Shown here piece by piece: positions 25,473-33,281 of a stretch of DNA of 64,000 nucleotides. Below the pieces are notes generated by a model. That model was not told where the DNA came from. It worked only from the letters and a program-made list of their open reading frames with translations, and ran no database searches. The translations under genes and the position numbers were made by a program. Origin of the DNA: Saccharothrix saharensis (GTDB lineage Bacteria; Actinomycetota; Actinomycetes; Mycobacteriales; Pseudonocardiaceae); NCBI RefSeq assembly GCF_006716745.1, contig NZ_VFPP01000001.1, positions 8,319,386 to 8,383,385 of the forward strand. The letters run 5' to 3'. The stretch's first letter is position 1. Each line of letters opens with the position of its first letter.

Positions 25473-27041
25473 TCAGGTGGTCTGCCCCAGCACGCTCGGT
25501 TCGTCCTCCGTCCCCTGCCCCGCCTCGTTCGACGGCGGGACGTGGCGGAGCATCACGGCGATCAGGACCGCGGTGGCGGCCAGCACGACGATGCTGATCC
25601 CGGCGATCAGGTGCAGCCCGTCGGTGAAGGCCGTGCGGGCGGTGTCGAGGAGCTGCTCGCCCACCGTGCCGCCGACCTCTTCGGCGGCCGACACGGCACC
25701 GCCCAGCGTCTCCTCGGCGGCGCGCGTCGAGTCCTCCGGCAGGCCGTCGGGGACCGTGCCGGCCACCTGGGCGCGGTAGACGGCCGTGCCGACGCTGCCG
25801 AGGATCGCGATGCCCAGCGCACCGCCCAGTTCCGGCGCCGTCTCCGACAGCGCGGACGCCTCACCGGCCCGCTCCGACGGCGCCGAGCCGACGACGAGGT
25901 CGGTGGTCAGGGTCATCATCGGGCCGAGGCCGAGGGAGACGACGACCGAGCCGATCACCAGCGGTGCGAGCCCGGTGCCCGGCGCGACCAGGGTCAGCAC
26001 CGCGAACCCGACGGCGGACAGCACCAGACCGGCCGCGACCACGAACCCCGGGCGCACCCGGCGCACGAGCATCGGCGCGACGGTGGAGCCCACGATCACG
26101 CCGCACGCCGACGGCGCGGTCCACAGGCCCGCGTGCAGCGGCGACAGCCCGAACACGAGCTGGAGGTACTGGGCGAGGAAGAAGTTCGCCCCGAAGAGCA
26201 CGAAGACGCCGAACAGCAGCGTGCTCAGCGAGACGCTGAACGAGGCGGAGCGGAACAGCCGCAGGTCGATCAGCGGGTCGCTGCGGTGCTGGCGGCGGAC
26301 GAACCAGAACCCGATGAGCAGACCGACCACGACCGACGCGATCGACACCACGTCGAGCCCGCTGACGGCCATGTGCTTGAGCCCGTAGATGACCGCCAGC
26401 ACGGCGGCCAGGGACAGCACGGCGCTCACCACGTCCATCCGGCCGAAGCTCTCCTCGCGGTGCTCCGGCAGCAGGAGCGGGCACAGGACGAGGACCAGCG
26501 CGGCCACCGGCGCCGCGATGAGGAACACCGCACCCCACCAGAAGTGCTGGAGGATCCACCCGCCGATCAGCGGGCCGACGGCGGTGCCGCCGGCGACGCT
26601 GGCGATGACGATGCTGATCGCCACGGTGCGCTGTCGGGGGTTCTGGAACAGCGACGCGGCCAGGGACAGCGCCGCGGGCATGAGGGTCGCGCCGGCGATG
26701 CCGAGCAGGGCTCGCGTCACGATCAGCATCTCGGCGTTGACGGAGTACGCGGCGAGCACGGACGCGATGCCGAACAGCGCCGAACCGATCATCAGCAGCC
26801 TGCGGCGCCCGATGCGGTCGCCCAGCGTGCCCATGGTGATCAACGAGCCGGCGAGGAGGAAGCCGTAGATGTCGATGATCCACAGCGACTGCGCGCTGGT
26901 CAGCGCCAGGTCCCTGGAGATCGCGGGCAGGGCGAGGTTGGGGATGGTCAGTTCCAGCGAGGCCAGCAAGGTCGGCAGGGTGAGCACGGCGAGCCCGGCC
27001 CACTCGCGTCTCCCGGCTCGAGACGCACCAATCGAGGTCAT
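25473..27041 (-). CDS. MFS multidrug exporter, QacA/EmrB type (14-TM)
   Basis: A 522-residue DHA2-family antiporter. Motif D1 is SLELTIPNLALPAISRDL, motif A GTLGDRIGRRRLL, motif C IVIASVAGGTAVGPLIGGWI; long loops and a final helix (ISIVVLAATAVLIAVML) follow. It should expel an antibiotic or dye in exchange for protons. ATG 27041 lies six bases after a TAGCGT -10 element, so its mRNA is probably leaderless. The promoter has a MerR/SoxR-type operator in a 19-bp spacer. It is divergent from the glycosyltransferase that opens the biosynthetic cluster, so it may serve as self-resistance. Confidence 0.9.
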   Translation of the reverse strand: MTSIGASRAGRREWAGLAVLTLPTLLASLELTIPNLALPAISRDLALTSAQSLWIIDIYGFLLAGSLITMGTLGDRIGRRRLLMIGSALFGIASVLAAYSVNAEMLIVTRALLGIAGATLMPAALSLAASLFQNPRQRTVAISIVIASVAGGTAVGPLIGGWILQHFWWGAVFLIAAPVAALVLVLCPLLLPEHREESFGRMDVVSAVLSLAAVLAVIYGLKHMAVSGLDVVSIASVVVGLLIGFWFVRRQHRSDPLIDLRLFRSASFSVSLSTLLFGVFVLFGANFFLAQYLQLVFGLSPLHAGLWTAPSACGVIVGSTVAPMLVRRVRPGFVVAAGLVLSAVGFAVLTLVAPGTGLAPLVIGSVVVSLGLGPMMTLTTDLVVGSAPSERAGEASALSETAPELGGALGIAILGSVGTAVYRAQVAGTVPDGLPEDSTRAAEETLGGAVSAAEEVGGTVGEQLLDTARTAFTDGLHLIAGISIVVLAATAVLIAVMLRHVPPSNEAGQGTEDEPSVLGQTT

Positions 27042-27047
27042 GCGACG

Positions 27048-27078
27048 ACGCTAAAACCTCAACAGAGGTTCAGGTCAA
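27048..27078 (-). promoter_or_regulatory. SoxR/MerR-type promoter of the exporter gene
   Basis: On the minus strand TTGACC (-35, 27078-27073) and TAGCGT (-10, 27053-27048) are 19 bp apart, the abnormal spacing used by MerR-family activators. The spacer and -35 contain ACCTGAAC-CTCT-GTTGAGGT, a near-palindrome (27056-27075) close to the enterobacterial SoxR box CCTCAAG-N4-CTTGAGG. Confidence 0.65.
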
Positions 27079-27223
27079 GGCGAGCGGCGCGGAACCCCGA
27101 ACGGGTGAAATGGCTGGTATTCCGTCACCTTGGGCGACCGCCACCGCGGCGGGAGGAGCCGACACCGCGTCGGGCGACGGCGGCGGGGACGGCGTCCAGC
27201 CGGGGACGAACAGCGCACTGTGT

Positions 27224-27240
27224 CGGCCCTAGGTCGGCCC
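27224..27240 (+). promoter_or_regulatory. Cluster-specific direct-repeat motif, probable SARP box (copy 1)
   Basis: CGGCCCTAGGTCGGCCC holds two TCGGC-type heptads 11 bp apart (27223 and 27234), the one-helical-turn repeat expected of SARP activators. It precedes the TAGCGT -10 box at 27254-27259 and the glycosyltransferase ATG at 27267. A 15/17 identical copy lies upstream of the deoxysugar operon. Confidence 0.6.
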
Positions 27241-27266
27241 GATCGGCCGGTCGTAGCGTCCCTGGC

Positions 27267-28397
27267 ATGAGAATCCTCTTCCTGGCCGGCGCCAGCCCGG
27301 CGACGATCTTCGCGCTGGTACCGCTGGCCACCGCGGCCCGCAACGCCGGGCACCAGACGTTCATGGCCTCGACGGAGGGCATGGTCGGGAGCATCACCTC
27401 GGCCGGTCTGCCCGCGCTCGCGCTGACCGACCGCACGATGCTCGACTTCTTCACCAACGACCGCGACGGCAACACGCTGACCTGGCCCGAGGACCCCGAG
27501 CTGTGGAAGCCGTTCGTGGGCCGGGGGTTCGGGCGGTTGGCCGCGGCGAGCATGGACGCGCTGGTGGAGCTGGCCCGCGGCTGGCGGCCCGACGTCGTGG
27601 TCGGCGGCCACCTCTCCTACGCCGCCGCGCTGCTGGCCCGCCGGCTCGGGGTGCCGTGGGTGCGGCACGCCTGGGACAGCGGCGAGCCGCCGGAGGCCGA
27701 CCTCGGCGCGGCCGAGGAACTGGCGCCCGAGCTGCGCGAGCTGGGCCTGGACGGGCTGCCCGACCCGGACCTCTACGTCGAGCTGTGCCCGCCGTCGCTG
27801 CGCCCGGAGGGCGCGCCGCCCGCCCAGTTCATGCGCTACGTCGGTTCGAGCCCGCAGCGCAAGCTCGAGCCGTGGATGTACACCAAGGGCGACCGCAAGC
27901 GGGTGTGCGTCACCGCGGGCGCCCGGGTGACCAAGGACCAGTACTTCGACTTCCTGCGCGAGCTGTCGGAGAAGGTGTCCAACCTCGGCATGGAGCTGGT
28001 CGTCGCCGCGCCCGAGGCGGTGGCCGCCGACCTGACGGCGGGGCTGGACAACGTGCGCGCGGGCTGGCTGCCGCTCGACGTCGTCTCCCGCACGTGCGAC
28101 CTGTTCGTCCACCACGCCGGTGGCGGTACGTCGCTGCTGGTGATGAGCGCGGGCCTGCCCCAGCTGCTGATCCCGAACATGCCGTCGTCGGTGGCGCCGT
28201 CCGAGCGGCTGACCGAGTACGGCGCGGCGCTGATGATGATGCCCGGCGAGGACACCGTCGAGCGCATCGTCGAGTCGAGCCGCGAACTGATCGAGAACCC
28301 GTCCTACCGCAAGCGGGCCGAGGAGCTGTCGGCGGAGATCGCCGGCCTGCCCTCGGTGTCCGACGTGCTGCGGTCCGTGGAGACGTTGGCCGGCTGA
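27267..28397 (+). CDS. Natural-product glycosyltransferase (GT1, GT-B fold)
   Basis: A 376-residue UDP/TDP-sugar transferase like those attaching deoxysugars to antibiotics. The N-terminal acceptor lobe begins MRILFLAGASPATIFALVPL; the C-terminal donor lobe carries VRAGWLPLDVVSRTCDLFVH and HHAGGGTSLL, the nucleotide-sugar binding motif. The transcript is probably leaderless, with TAGCGT seven bases before the ATG. It stands 45 bp before asnB in the same direction. The donor is presumably the TDP-3-amino-2,3,6-trideoxyhexose predicted from the neighbouring genes; the acceptor is presumably the aromatic product. No P450-like auxiliary (DesVIII type) gene is present. Confidence 0.9.
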   Translation: MRILFLAGASPATIFALVPLATAARNAGHQTFMASTEGMVGSITSAGLPALALTDRTMLDFFTNDRDGNTLTWPEDPELWKPFVGRGFGRLAAASMDALVELARGWRPDVVVGGHLSYAAALLARRLGVPWVRHAWDSGEPPEADLGAAEELAPELRELGLDGLPDPDLYVELCPPSLRPEGAPPAQFMRYVGSSPQRKLEPWMYTKGDRKRVCVTAGARVTKDQYFDFLRELSEKVSNLGMELVVAAPEAVAADLTAGLDNVRAGWLPLDVVSRTCDLFVHHAGGGTSLLVMSAGLPQLLIPNMPSSVAPSERLTEYGAALMMMPGEDTVERIVESSRELIENPSYRKRAEELSAEIAGLPSVSDVLRSVETLAG

Positions 28398-28442
28398 GAC
28401 CGCTCGCACGCCAACGGGTTTTGAGGGGAGTTCGGAACGCGC

Positions 28443-30287
28443 ATGTGCGGAATCGCAGGATGGGTCAGCTTCCAAGACGACGTCCGGGAACGCCGGCCGC
28501 TGATCGAGCGGATGACCGGCACGATGGCCTGCCGCGGCCCCGACGCCGCCGGCGTGTGGCTCGGCGCGCACGCCGCCCTGGGCCACCGCAGGCTGTCGGT
28601 GATCGACCTGGAGACCGGCGCGCAGCCGATGTCCGCCGACCGGTCGGTCGTCATCACCTACAGCGGCGAGGTCTACAACTTCCGCGAGCTGCGCGAGGAG
28701 CTCGTCGGGCTGGGCCACGCGTTCGAGACGACGAGCGACACCGAAGTGGTGCTGCGGGCCTACCGCCAGTGGGGCCGCGCGTTCGCCGAGCGGCTCAACG
28801 GCATCTACGCCTTCGCCATCTGGGACGAACCGGCCGGCGAGCTGGTGCTGGTGCGCGACCGGATGGGCGTCAAGCCGCTGTACTACTACCCGACCCCTGA
28901 CGGCGTGGTCTTCGGGTCGGAGCCCAAGGCGCTGCTCGCGCACCCCGCCGTGGACGCCGTGGTCGACCGCGACGGCCTGCGCGAGATGTTCACCATCGTC
29001 AAGACGCCGGGCCACGCGGTGTTCCGCGGCATGCGCGAGCTGCGCCCCGGCCACCTGCTCGTGGTCGACCGGGACGGCCTGCACCCGCATCGCTACTGGC
29101 GGCTGGAGAGCCGGGAGCACACCGACGACCTGGACACCACCATCGCCACCGTTCGGGACCTGCTGACCGACATCGTCGACCGGCAGCTGTTCGCCGACGT
29201 GCCGGTGGGCACGCTGCTCTCCGGCGGGCTGGACTCCAGCGCGGTGACCGCCCTGGCCGCGCGGGCCCGGCGCGCCACCGGGGTGACCGACCCGCTGCCC
29301 GCGTTCTCGGTCGACTTCGTGGGGCACACCCAGCGGTTCGAGGCCGACGTGCAGTGGGAGGACCCCGACACGCCGTTCGCGGCCGCGGTGGCCGAGCACG
29401 TCGGCGCCGAGCACGTCGTGGTGCTGCTGGACAACCGGGACATCCTCGACCCGGCGGTGCGCAAGGCCACCCTGCTGGCGCAGGACCTGCCGATCTCCAC
29501 CGGTGACATGGAGTACTCGCTGTACCTGCTGTGCCGCGCGGTGCGCGAGCGCGTCACCGTGGCGCTGTCCGGCGAGGCCGCCGACGAGTTGTTCGGCGGG
29601 TACACGTGGTTCCACGACAAGACCGCGGTGGAGGGCGACACCTTCCCGTGGCACGACCCGTTCAACCGGGCCGGTGGCATCGGCGCGCTGCGCGAGGTCG
29701 GCCTGTGGGACGACCTCGGGCTGGAGGAGTACGTCCGCGAGCGGTACGCCGAGGCGCTGGCCGAGGTGCCGCGCCTGCCCGGTGAGACCGGCCTGGAGCG
29801 CCGGATGCGCGAGATCGGCTACCTCAACCTGACCCGGTGGGAGAACTTCCTGCTCGACCGCAAGGACCGGGTCAGCATGGCCGTGGGCCTGGAGGTGCGG
29901 GTGCCGTTCTGCGACCACCGGCTGGTGGAGTACGTGTTCAACGCGCCGTGGGCGATGAAGACGTTCGACGGCCGGGAGAAGAGCCTGCTGCGCGCCGCGA
30001 TGCGGGGCGTGCTGCCGGACGCGGTGCTGGACCGCAAGAAGAACCCGTACCCGGCGACCCAGGACACCGGGTACGAACTGGCGCTGCGGGACGCGGTGGA
30101 GAAGCTGTGCGTGCCCGGCAACCCGGTGCTGCAACTGGTGTCCGCGGCCGGCATCCGCAAGCTGCTGGACCGGCCGGTCGGGTCCTACGTGATGGGCGGG
30201 CCGTGGAGCGCCCGCGCGGTCCTGGAGCGGTTGATCGAGTGCAACACCTGGTTGGACGAGTACGACGTGCGGCTCGAACTCGACTGA
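28443..30287 (+). CDS. asnB: Asparagine-synthetase-like glutamine-dependent amidotransferase
   Basis: A 614-residue class II amidotransferase. The N-terminal glutaminase has the nucleophile Cys2 (MCGIAG) with RGPD and GHRRLSVIDL. The ATP-pyrophosphatase domain has the PP-loop LLSGGLDSSAV (residues 258-268) and ALSGEAADELFGGY. The general reaction is ATP-dependent amidation of a carboxylate. Inside a biosynthetic cluster such enzymes amidate precursors, as OxyD does in oxytetracycline formation. Here the carboxyl of the predicted 3-hydroxyanthranilate is a candidate target. A true asparagine synthetase cannot be excluded from sequence. GAGGGGAG precedes the ATG. Confidence 0.85.
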   Translation: MCGIAGWVSFQDDVRERRPLIERMTGTMACRGPDAAGVWLGAHAALGHRRLSVIDLETGAQPMSADRSVVITYSGEVYNFRELREELVGLGHAFETTSDTEVVLRAYRQWGRAFAERLNGIYAFAIWDEPAGELVLVRDRMGVKPLYYYPTPDGVVFGSEPKALLAHPAVDAVVDRDGLREMFTIVKTPGHAVFRGMRELRPGHLLVVDRDGLHPHRYWRLESREHTDDLDTTIATVRDLLTDIVDRQLFADVPVGTLLSGGLDSSAVTALAARARRATGVTDPLPAFSVDFVGHTQRFEADVQWEDPDTPFAAAVAEHVGAEHVVVLLDNRDILDPAVRKATLLAQDLPISTGDMEYSLYLLCRAVRERVTVALSGEAADELFGGYTWFHDKTAVEGDTFPWHDPFNRAGGIGALREVGLWDDLGLEEYVRERYAEALAEVPRLPGETGLERRMREIGYLNLTRWENFLLDRKDRVSMAVGLEVRVPFCDHRLVEYVFNAPWAMKTFDGREKSLLRAAMRGVLPDAVLDRKKNPYPATQDTGYELALRDAVEKLCVPGNPVLQLVSAAGIRKLLDRPVGSYVMGGPWSARAVLERLIECNTWLDEYDVRLELD

Positions 30288-30303
30288 CCCGCCCCACGGC
30301 CCG

Positions 30304-30332
30304 GGTGGTCAGCGCGGTCGTGGCTGACCACC
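30304..30332. terminator. Bidirectional hairpin terminator
   Basis: A perfect 10-bp stem (GGTGGTCAGC with GCTGACCACC, 9-nt loop) between the convergent asnB and SARP genes. Confidence 0.7.
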
Positions 30333-30339
30333 TGAGCCG

Positions 30340-31125
30340 TCAGGCGGCGCTGTCGTCGAGCAGGGGGTCGCGTTCGAGGATCGACTGGTGCAGCTGCTGC
30401 ACCGCGGGCGACGGTTCGAGCCCCAGTTCGCTGGTCAGCACCTCGCGCAACCGCTGGTAGACCTGCAGCGCCTGCACCTGGCGCCCGGACCGGTACAGCG
30501 CGAGCATGTACTGGTACTGCACCTTCTCGTTGAGCGGATGCTCGGCCGCGACGGAGTAGACGTGGCTGAGGATGTCGCGGTGGTAGCCCAGGCGCAGCTC
30601 CGCGTCGAAGAACTGCTCCGTCGCGGCGATCCTGGCCTCGTTCAACGCGCTGATCATGGGCAGCAGCAGCGGGCCGGCCTGCACGTCGCTCAGCGCGGGG
30701 CCGCGCCAGACGTCGAGGGCCTTGCGGAAGTTCGCCGACGCCTCCACCGGGTTCCCGCACCGCTGCGCGTCGCGGCCCTGGCGCAGCCACCGCTCGAACC
30801 GGGCCAGGTCCAGCGCTTCCGTCGGCAGGGTCAGGTAGTAGCCGCCGCGCCCGGTGACGAGGACCCGCCGTGCCGCGTCCAGCGTGCCCACCGCGGGCGA
30901 CGCCGCCAGCGTCCGCCTGAGGTGGAGCACGTAGGTCTGCAACGTCGGGATCACCGTGCGCGGCGGTCGATCCTCCCAGAGTTCCTCCACGCAGTCGTGC
31001 ACGGAAACGAACATGTTGGCCTTGAGCAGAAACAACGCGAGCAGTTGCCTCAGCTTCGGTGCGCTGGGCAGGTACACCACCCCTTTGTGGTGAACTTTGA
31101 TCGGACCCAGAACCTCGAAATCCAT
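30340..31125 (-). CDS. SARP-family pathway activator
   Basis: A 261-residue Streptomyces antibiotic regulatory protein. Residues 1-95 form an OmpR-type winged helix (MDFEVLGPIKVHHKGVVYLP, then LRQLLALFLLKANMFVSVHD); residues 105-255 form the bacterial transcriptional activation domain with TPR-like helices (LARFERWLRQGRDAQRCGNP, HPLNEKVQYQYMLALYRSGR, QALQVYQRLREVL). SARPs bind heptameric direct repeats next to the -10 box and activate biosynthetic operons. Two copies of such a repeat precede the two main transcripts of this cluster. The gene has an unusually long upstream region with a strong hairpin and a SoxR-like promoter. Confidence 0.95.
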   Translation of the reverse strand: MDFEVLGPIKVHHKGVVYLPSAPKLRQLLALFLLKANMFVSVHDCVEELWEDRPPRTVIPTLQTYVLHLRRTLAASPAVGTLDAARRVLVTGRGGYYLTLPTEALDLARFERWLRQGRDAQRCGNPVEASANFRKALDVWRGPALSDVQAGPLLLPMISALNEARIAATEQFFDAELRLGYHRDILSHVYSVAAEHPLNEKVQYQYMLALYRSGRQVQALQVYQRLREVLTSELGLEPSPAVQQLHQSILERDPLLDDSAA

Positions 31126-31183
31126 GTTCCTGTCACCCCCATTTTATTCGGCTGAACCGGCCCGGTGGGCACCCGGCGCGGGT

Positions 31184-31217
31184 GGGCCCCGGCGAGCGGG
31201 CTCGCTCGCCGGGGCCC
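31184..31217. terminator. Strong hairpin upstream of the SARP gene
   Basis: A perfect 15-bp stem (GGGCCCCGGCGAGCG with its complement, GGCT loop). It lies 59 bp before the SARP start codon, so any transcript from the SoxR-like promoter at 31.67 kb must pass through it. It could act as an attenuator or as a boundary terminator. Confidence 0.55.
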
Positions 31218-31662
31218 GGCGGCCCGTGCGTGTGGTGCGCGGGTCCAACGCGGTGGAACCACGCGGTGTCGCCTCCTGGATGCGGGGCCACCCCCGGCTC
31301 GGCTACTCGGTCGGCCTGTGTCCCTGAATTCTGTCTAGCAGGTCGGGTGACCGGCACGCCAGTCGCGGCGGTAGCGGGTAAAAAACCAACCCCGGCTGAC
31401 CTGCTGTTCCCCCGGCCCCGGGCCAGGCGAGGGGGAGTGGAATATCAGGGGGGTGCGACCGGGTGTGCGCAATGTTTTCGCGTACCATTCGGAGGCTGTT
31501 CCGCGCTGGTGTGCGGAATAGCGGAATGCGGCTATCACGAGTGCGCTGCCGGAGCACGTCCGGCGGGCCGTGGTCACTTCGGTTTGCCGAACCCGGCCCT
31601 TCGGGCCCCGCTTGCCCTCCTCGATGCGGTCCGGCCCGACCCTGGTCACAGTCCTGAAGACG

Positions 31663-31693
31663 AGCTTATAACCTCAACAATTGTTGAGGTCAA
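31663..31693 (-). promoter_or_regulatory. SoxR/MerR-type promoter facing the SARP gene
   Basis: The perfect 20-bp palindrome ACCTCAACAATTGTTGAGGT (31671-31690) is framed on the minus strand by TTGACC (31693-31688) and TAAGCT (31668-31663), 19 bp apart. Geometry and operator match the exporter promoter near 27060. The first gene downstream is the SARP gene, about 540 bp away. Confidence 0.65.
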
Positions 31694-31726
31694 GGGTGCG
31701 ACTTCGTTCGGCGGAGCGGGCCGCGG

Positions 31727-31746
31727 CGGCTCTAGGTCGGCTCTAG
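31727..31746 (+). promoter_or_regulatory. Cluster-specific direct-repeat motif, probable SARP box (copy 2)
   Basis: CGGCTCTAG-GT-CGGCTCTAG is a perfect 9-bp direct repeat with an 11-bp period. Its core CGGCTCTAGGTCGGCTC is 15/17 identical to copy 1 before the glycosyltransferase. It lies 112 bp upstream of the 2,3-dehydratase start. Confidence 0.65.
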
Positions 31747-31857
31747 AAAACGTCCGGTTCGGCCGCTAGGGGGTCCGGCGAGGATGGATTTCGCGGGTGC
31801 GTCGACGTGCGCCGCCCGGGTTCCGCCTCGATACGCCGGTGAATGAGAGGGTCGCAG

Positions 31858-33264
31858 ATGTTCCAACGACTGTCCGAGTTCTACGATTGGTACGTCGAAC
31901 ATCTCGCCGCACATTCCTACGAGGTGACCCGGACGCGATTGGACCGGTTAGCCGGCTGGGCGGTCGAGCCGGACACCGGCAATATCCGCCACGACAGCGG
32001 CAAGTTCTTCTCCGTGCAGGGCCTGGGCGTGCGCACCGACCACGGCCCGGTGGAGCAGTGGACACAGCCGATCATCGACCAGCCGGAGTCCGGGATCCTC
32101 GGCATCCTGGTCAAGCGGTTCCACGGAACACCCCACTTCCTGATGCAGGCGAAGATGGAACCGGGCAACATCAACATCGTCCAGCTGTCGCCGACCGTGC
32201 AGGCGACCAGGAGCAACTACCGGCGGGTGCACCGGGGCCGGTCGACGCCCTACCTGGAGTACTTCACCGAACGCGGCCGCGGCCGGGTGCTGTCCGACGT
32301 GCTGCAGTCCGAGCAGGGCTCGTGGTTCCTGCACAAGCGCAACCGCAACATGATCATCGAGGTCACCGGCGACGTCCCGGTCCTGCCCGGATTCTGCTGG
32401 CTGACCCGCGAGCAGCTCGGTGAGCTGCTCCGGGTCGACAACCTGGTGAACATGGACTCGCGCACGGTCCTGGCCGGGTACCCCATCACCGAGATCGCCG
32501 ACACCCGCCGCGACGACGGTCCCGTGGACGAGCTGTTCGCCGCGATCACCGGCCCGACCGCGGAACGCGCACCGACCCGACGGGAGTCGGCGGCGCTGCT
32601 GAGCTGGTTCACCGAGATGAAGGCGCGCTACGAGCTGGTGCGCTGGCCGCTGCCGCTGTCGGCGGTGACCGGGTGGACCAGCACGCCCGAGGAGATCAGC
32701 CACCCGTCCGGCCGCTTCTTCGCCGTGATCGGCGTGGACGTGAAGGCCGAGACGCGGGAGGTGGGGAGCTGGTCGCAGCCGATCCTGGTGCCGCGCCACC
32801 GGGGCGTGGTGGCGTTCCTGGTCAAGTGGATCGGCGGTCGGCCGCACCTGCTGGCCCGCGCCCACACCCAGGCGGGCACGCAGGACGTGATCGAGCTGGC
32901 GCCGACCGTGCAGTGCTCGCCGGACAACTACACCGGCTCCCTCGCCGAGCACCGACCCGCCTACCTCGACGACGTGCTCGGCGCGGAACCCTCGCGGGTC
33001 CGGTTCGACTCGGTGCACTCCGAGGAGGGCGGCCGGTTCTACCACGCCGAGAACCGCTACCTGATCGTCGAGGTGGACGGCGACTTCGCCGACGAGCCCG
33101 CGGCGGACTTCACCTGGATCACCGCGGCCCAGCTCGCCGACCTGGCCCGGTTCGGCAACTACGTCAACGTCGAGGCCCGCAACCTGCTGGCCTGCCTGCT
33201 GTTCACCGATCGCACGGTGGCGGGCACCCCGCTGCCGGCGCCGGTCGGCACCACGGCGCACTGA
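31858..33264 (+). CDS. NDP-hexose 2,3-dehydratase
   Basis: A 468-residue protein built of two homologous halves, as in the TylX3/DnmT/EryBVI family. The halves repeat IRHDSGKFFSVQGLGVRTD / SHPSGRFFAVIGVDVKAET and VQLSPTVQATRSNY / IELAPTVQCSPDNY. It converts TDP-4-keto-6-deoxyglucose to the unstable 3,4-diketo-2,6-dideoxy sugar, the committed step of 2-deoxygenation. ATG 31858 follows GAGAGGG at good spacing; ATG 31843 is less likely. It is the first gene of the main operon, which runs without large gaps to 43.85 kb. A partner 3-ketoreductase is absent, but a 3-aminotransferase is present, which suits an amino sugar. Confidence 0.9.
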   Translation: MFQRLSEFYDWYVEHLAAHSYEVTRTRLDRLAGWAVEPDTGNIRHDSGKFFSVQGLGVRTDHGPVEQWTQPIIDQPESGILGILVKRFHGTPHFLMQAKMEPGNINIVQLSPTVQATRSNYRRVHRGRSTPYLEYFTERGRGRVLSDVLQSEQGSWFLHKRNRNMIIEVTGDVPVLPGFCWLTREQLGELLRVDNLVNMDSRTVLAGYPITEIADTRRDDGPVDELFAAITGPTAERAPTRRESAALLSWFTEMKARYELVRWPLPLSAVTGWTSTPEEISHPSGRFFAVIGVDVKAETREVGSWSQPILVPRHRGVVAFLVKWIGGRPHLLARAHTQAGTQDVIELAPTVQCSPDNYTGSLAEHRPAYLDDVLGAEPSRVRFDSVHSEEGGRFYHAENRYLIVEVDGDFADEPAADFTWITAAQLADLARFGNYVNVEARNLLACLLFTDRTVAGTPLPAPVGTTAH

Positions 33265-33281
33265 CCCCCCGAAAGGAGCAC

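Larger units (their letters stand above)
31126..31857. other. Long regulatory intergenic region of the cluster
   Basis: About 730 bp without a credible gene separates the divergent SARP and 2,3-dehydratase genes. It holds a strong hairpin (31184-31217), a SoxR-like promoter facing the SARP gene (31663-31693) and a SARP-box-like repeat facing the dehydratase (31727-31746). Short frames inside lack family resemblance and ribosome sites. Parts are notably AT-richer than the genes around them. Confidence 0.6.

Noticed and set aside
27075..30134. A 1019-residue open frame antisense to the glycosyltransferase and asnB genes
   Set aside because: It is a by-product of the extreme third-position GC bias of the real genes; composition is His/Arg/Gln/Val-rich with no domain, and it crosses the intergenic space without a start signal.
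31303..31649. Small minus-strand genes between the SoxR-like promoter and the SARP gene
   Set aside because: The two frames overlap each other, lack ribosome sites and family resemblance, and have proline/arginine-rich shadow composition.
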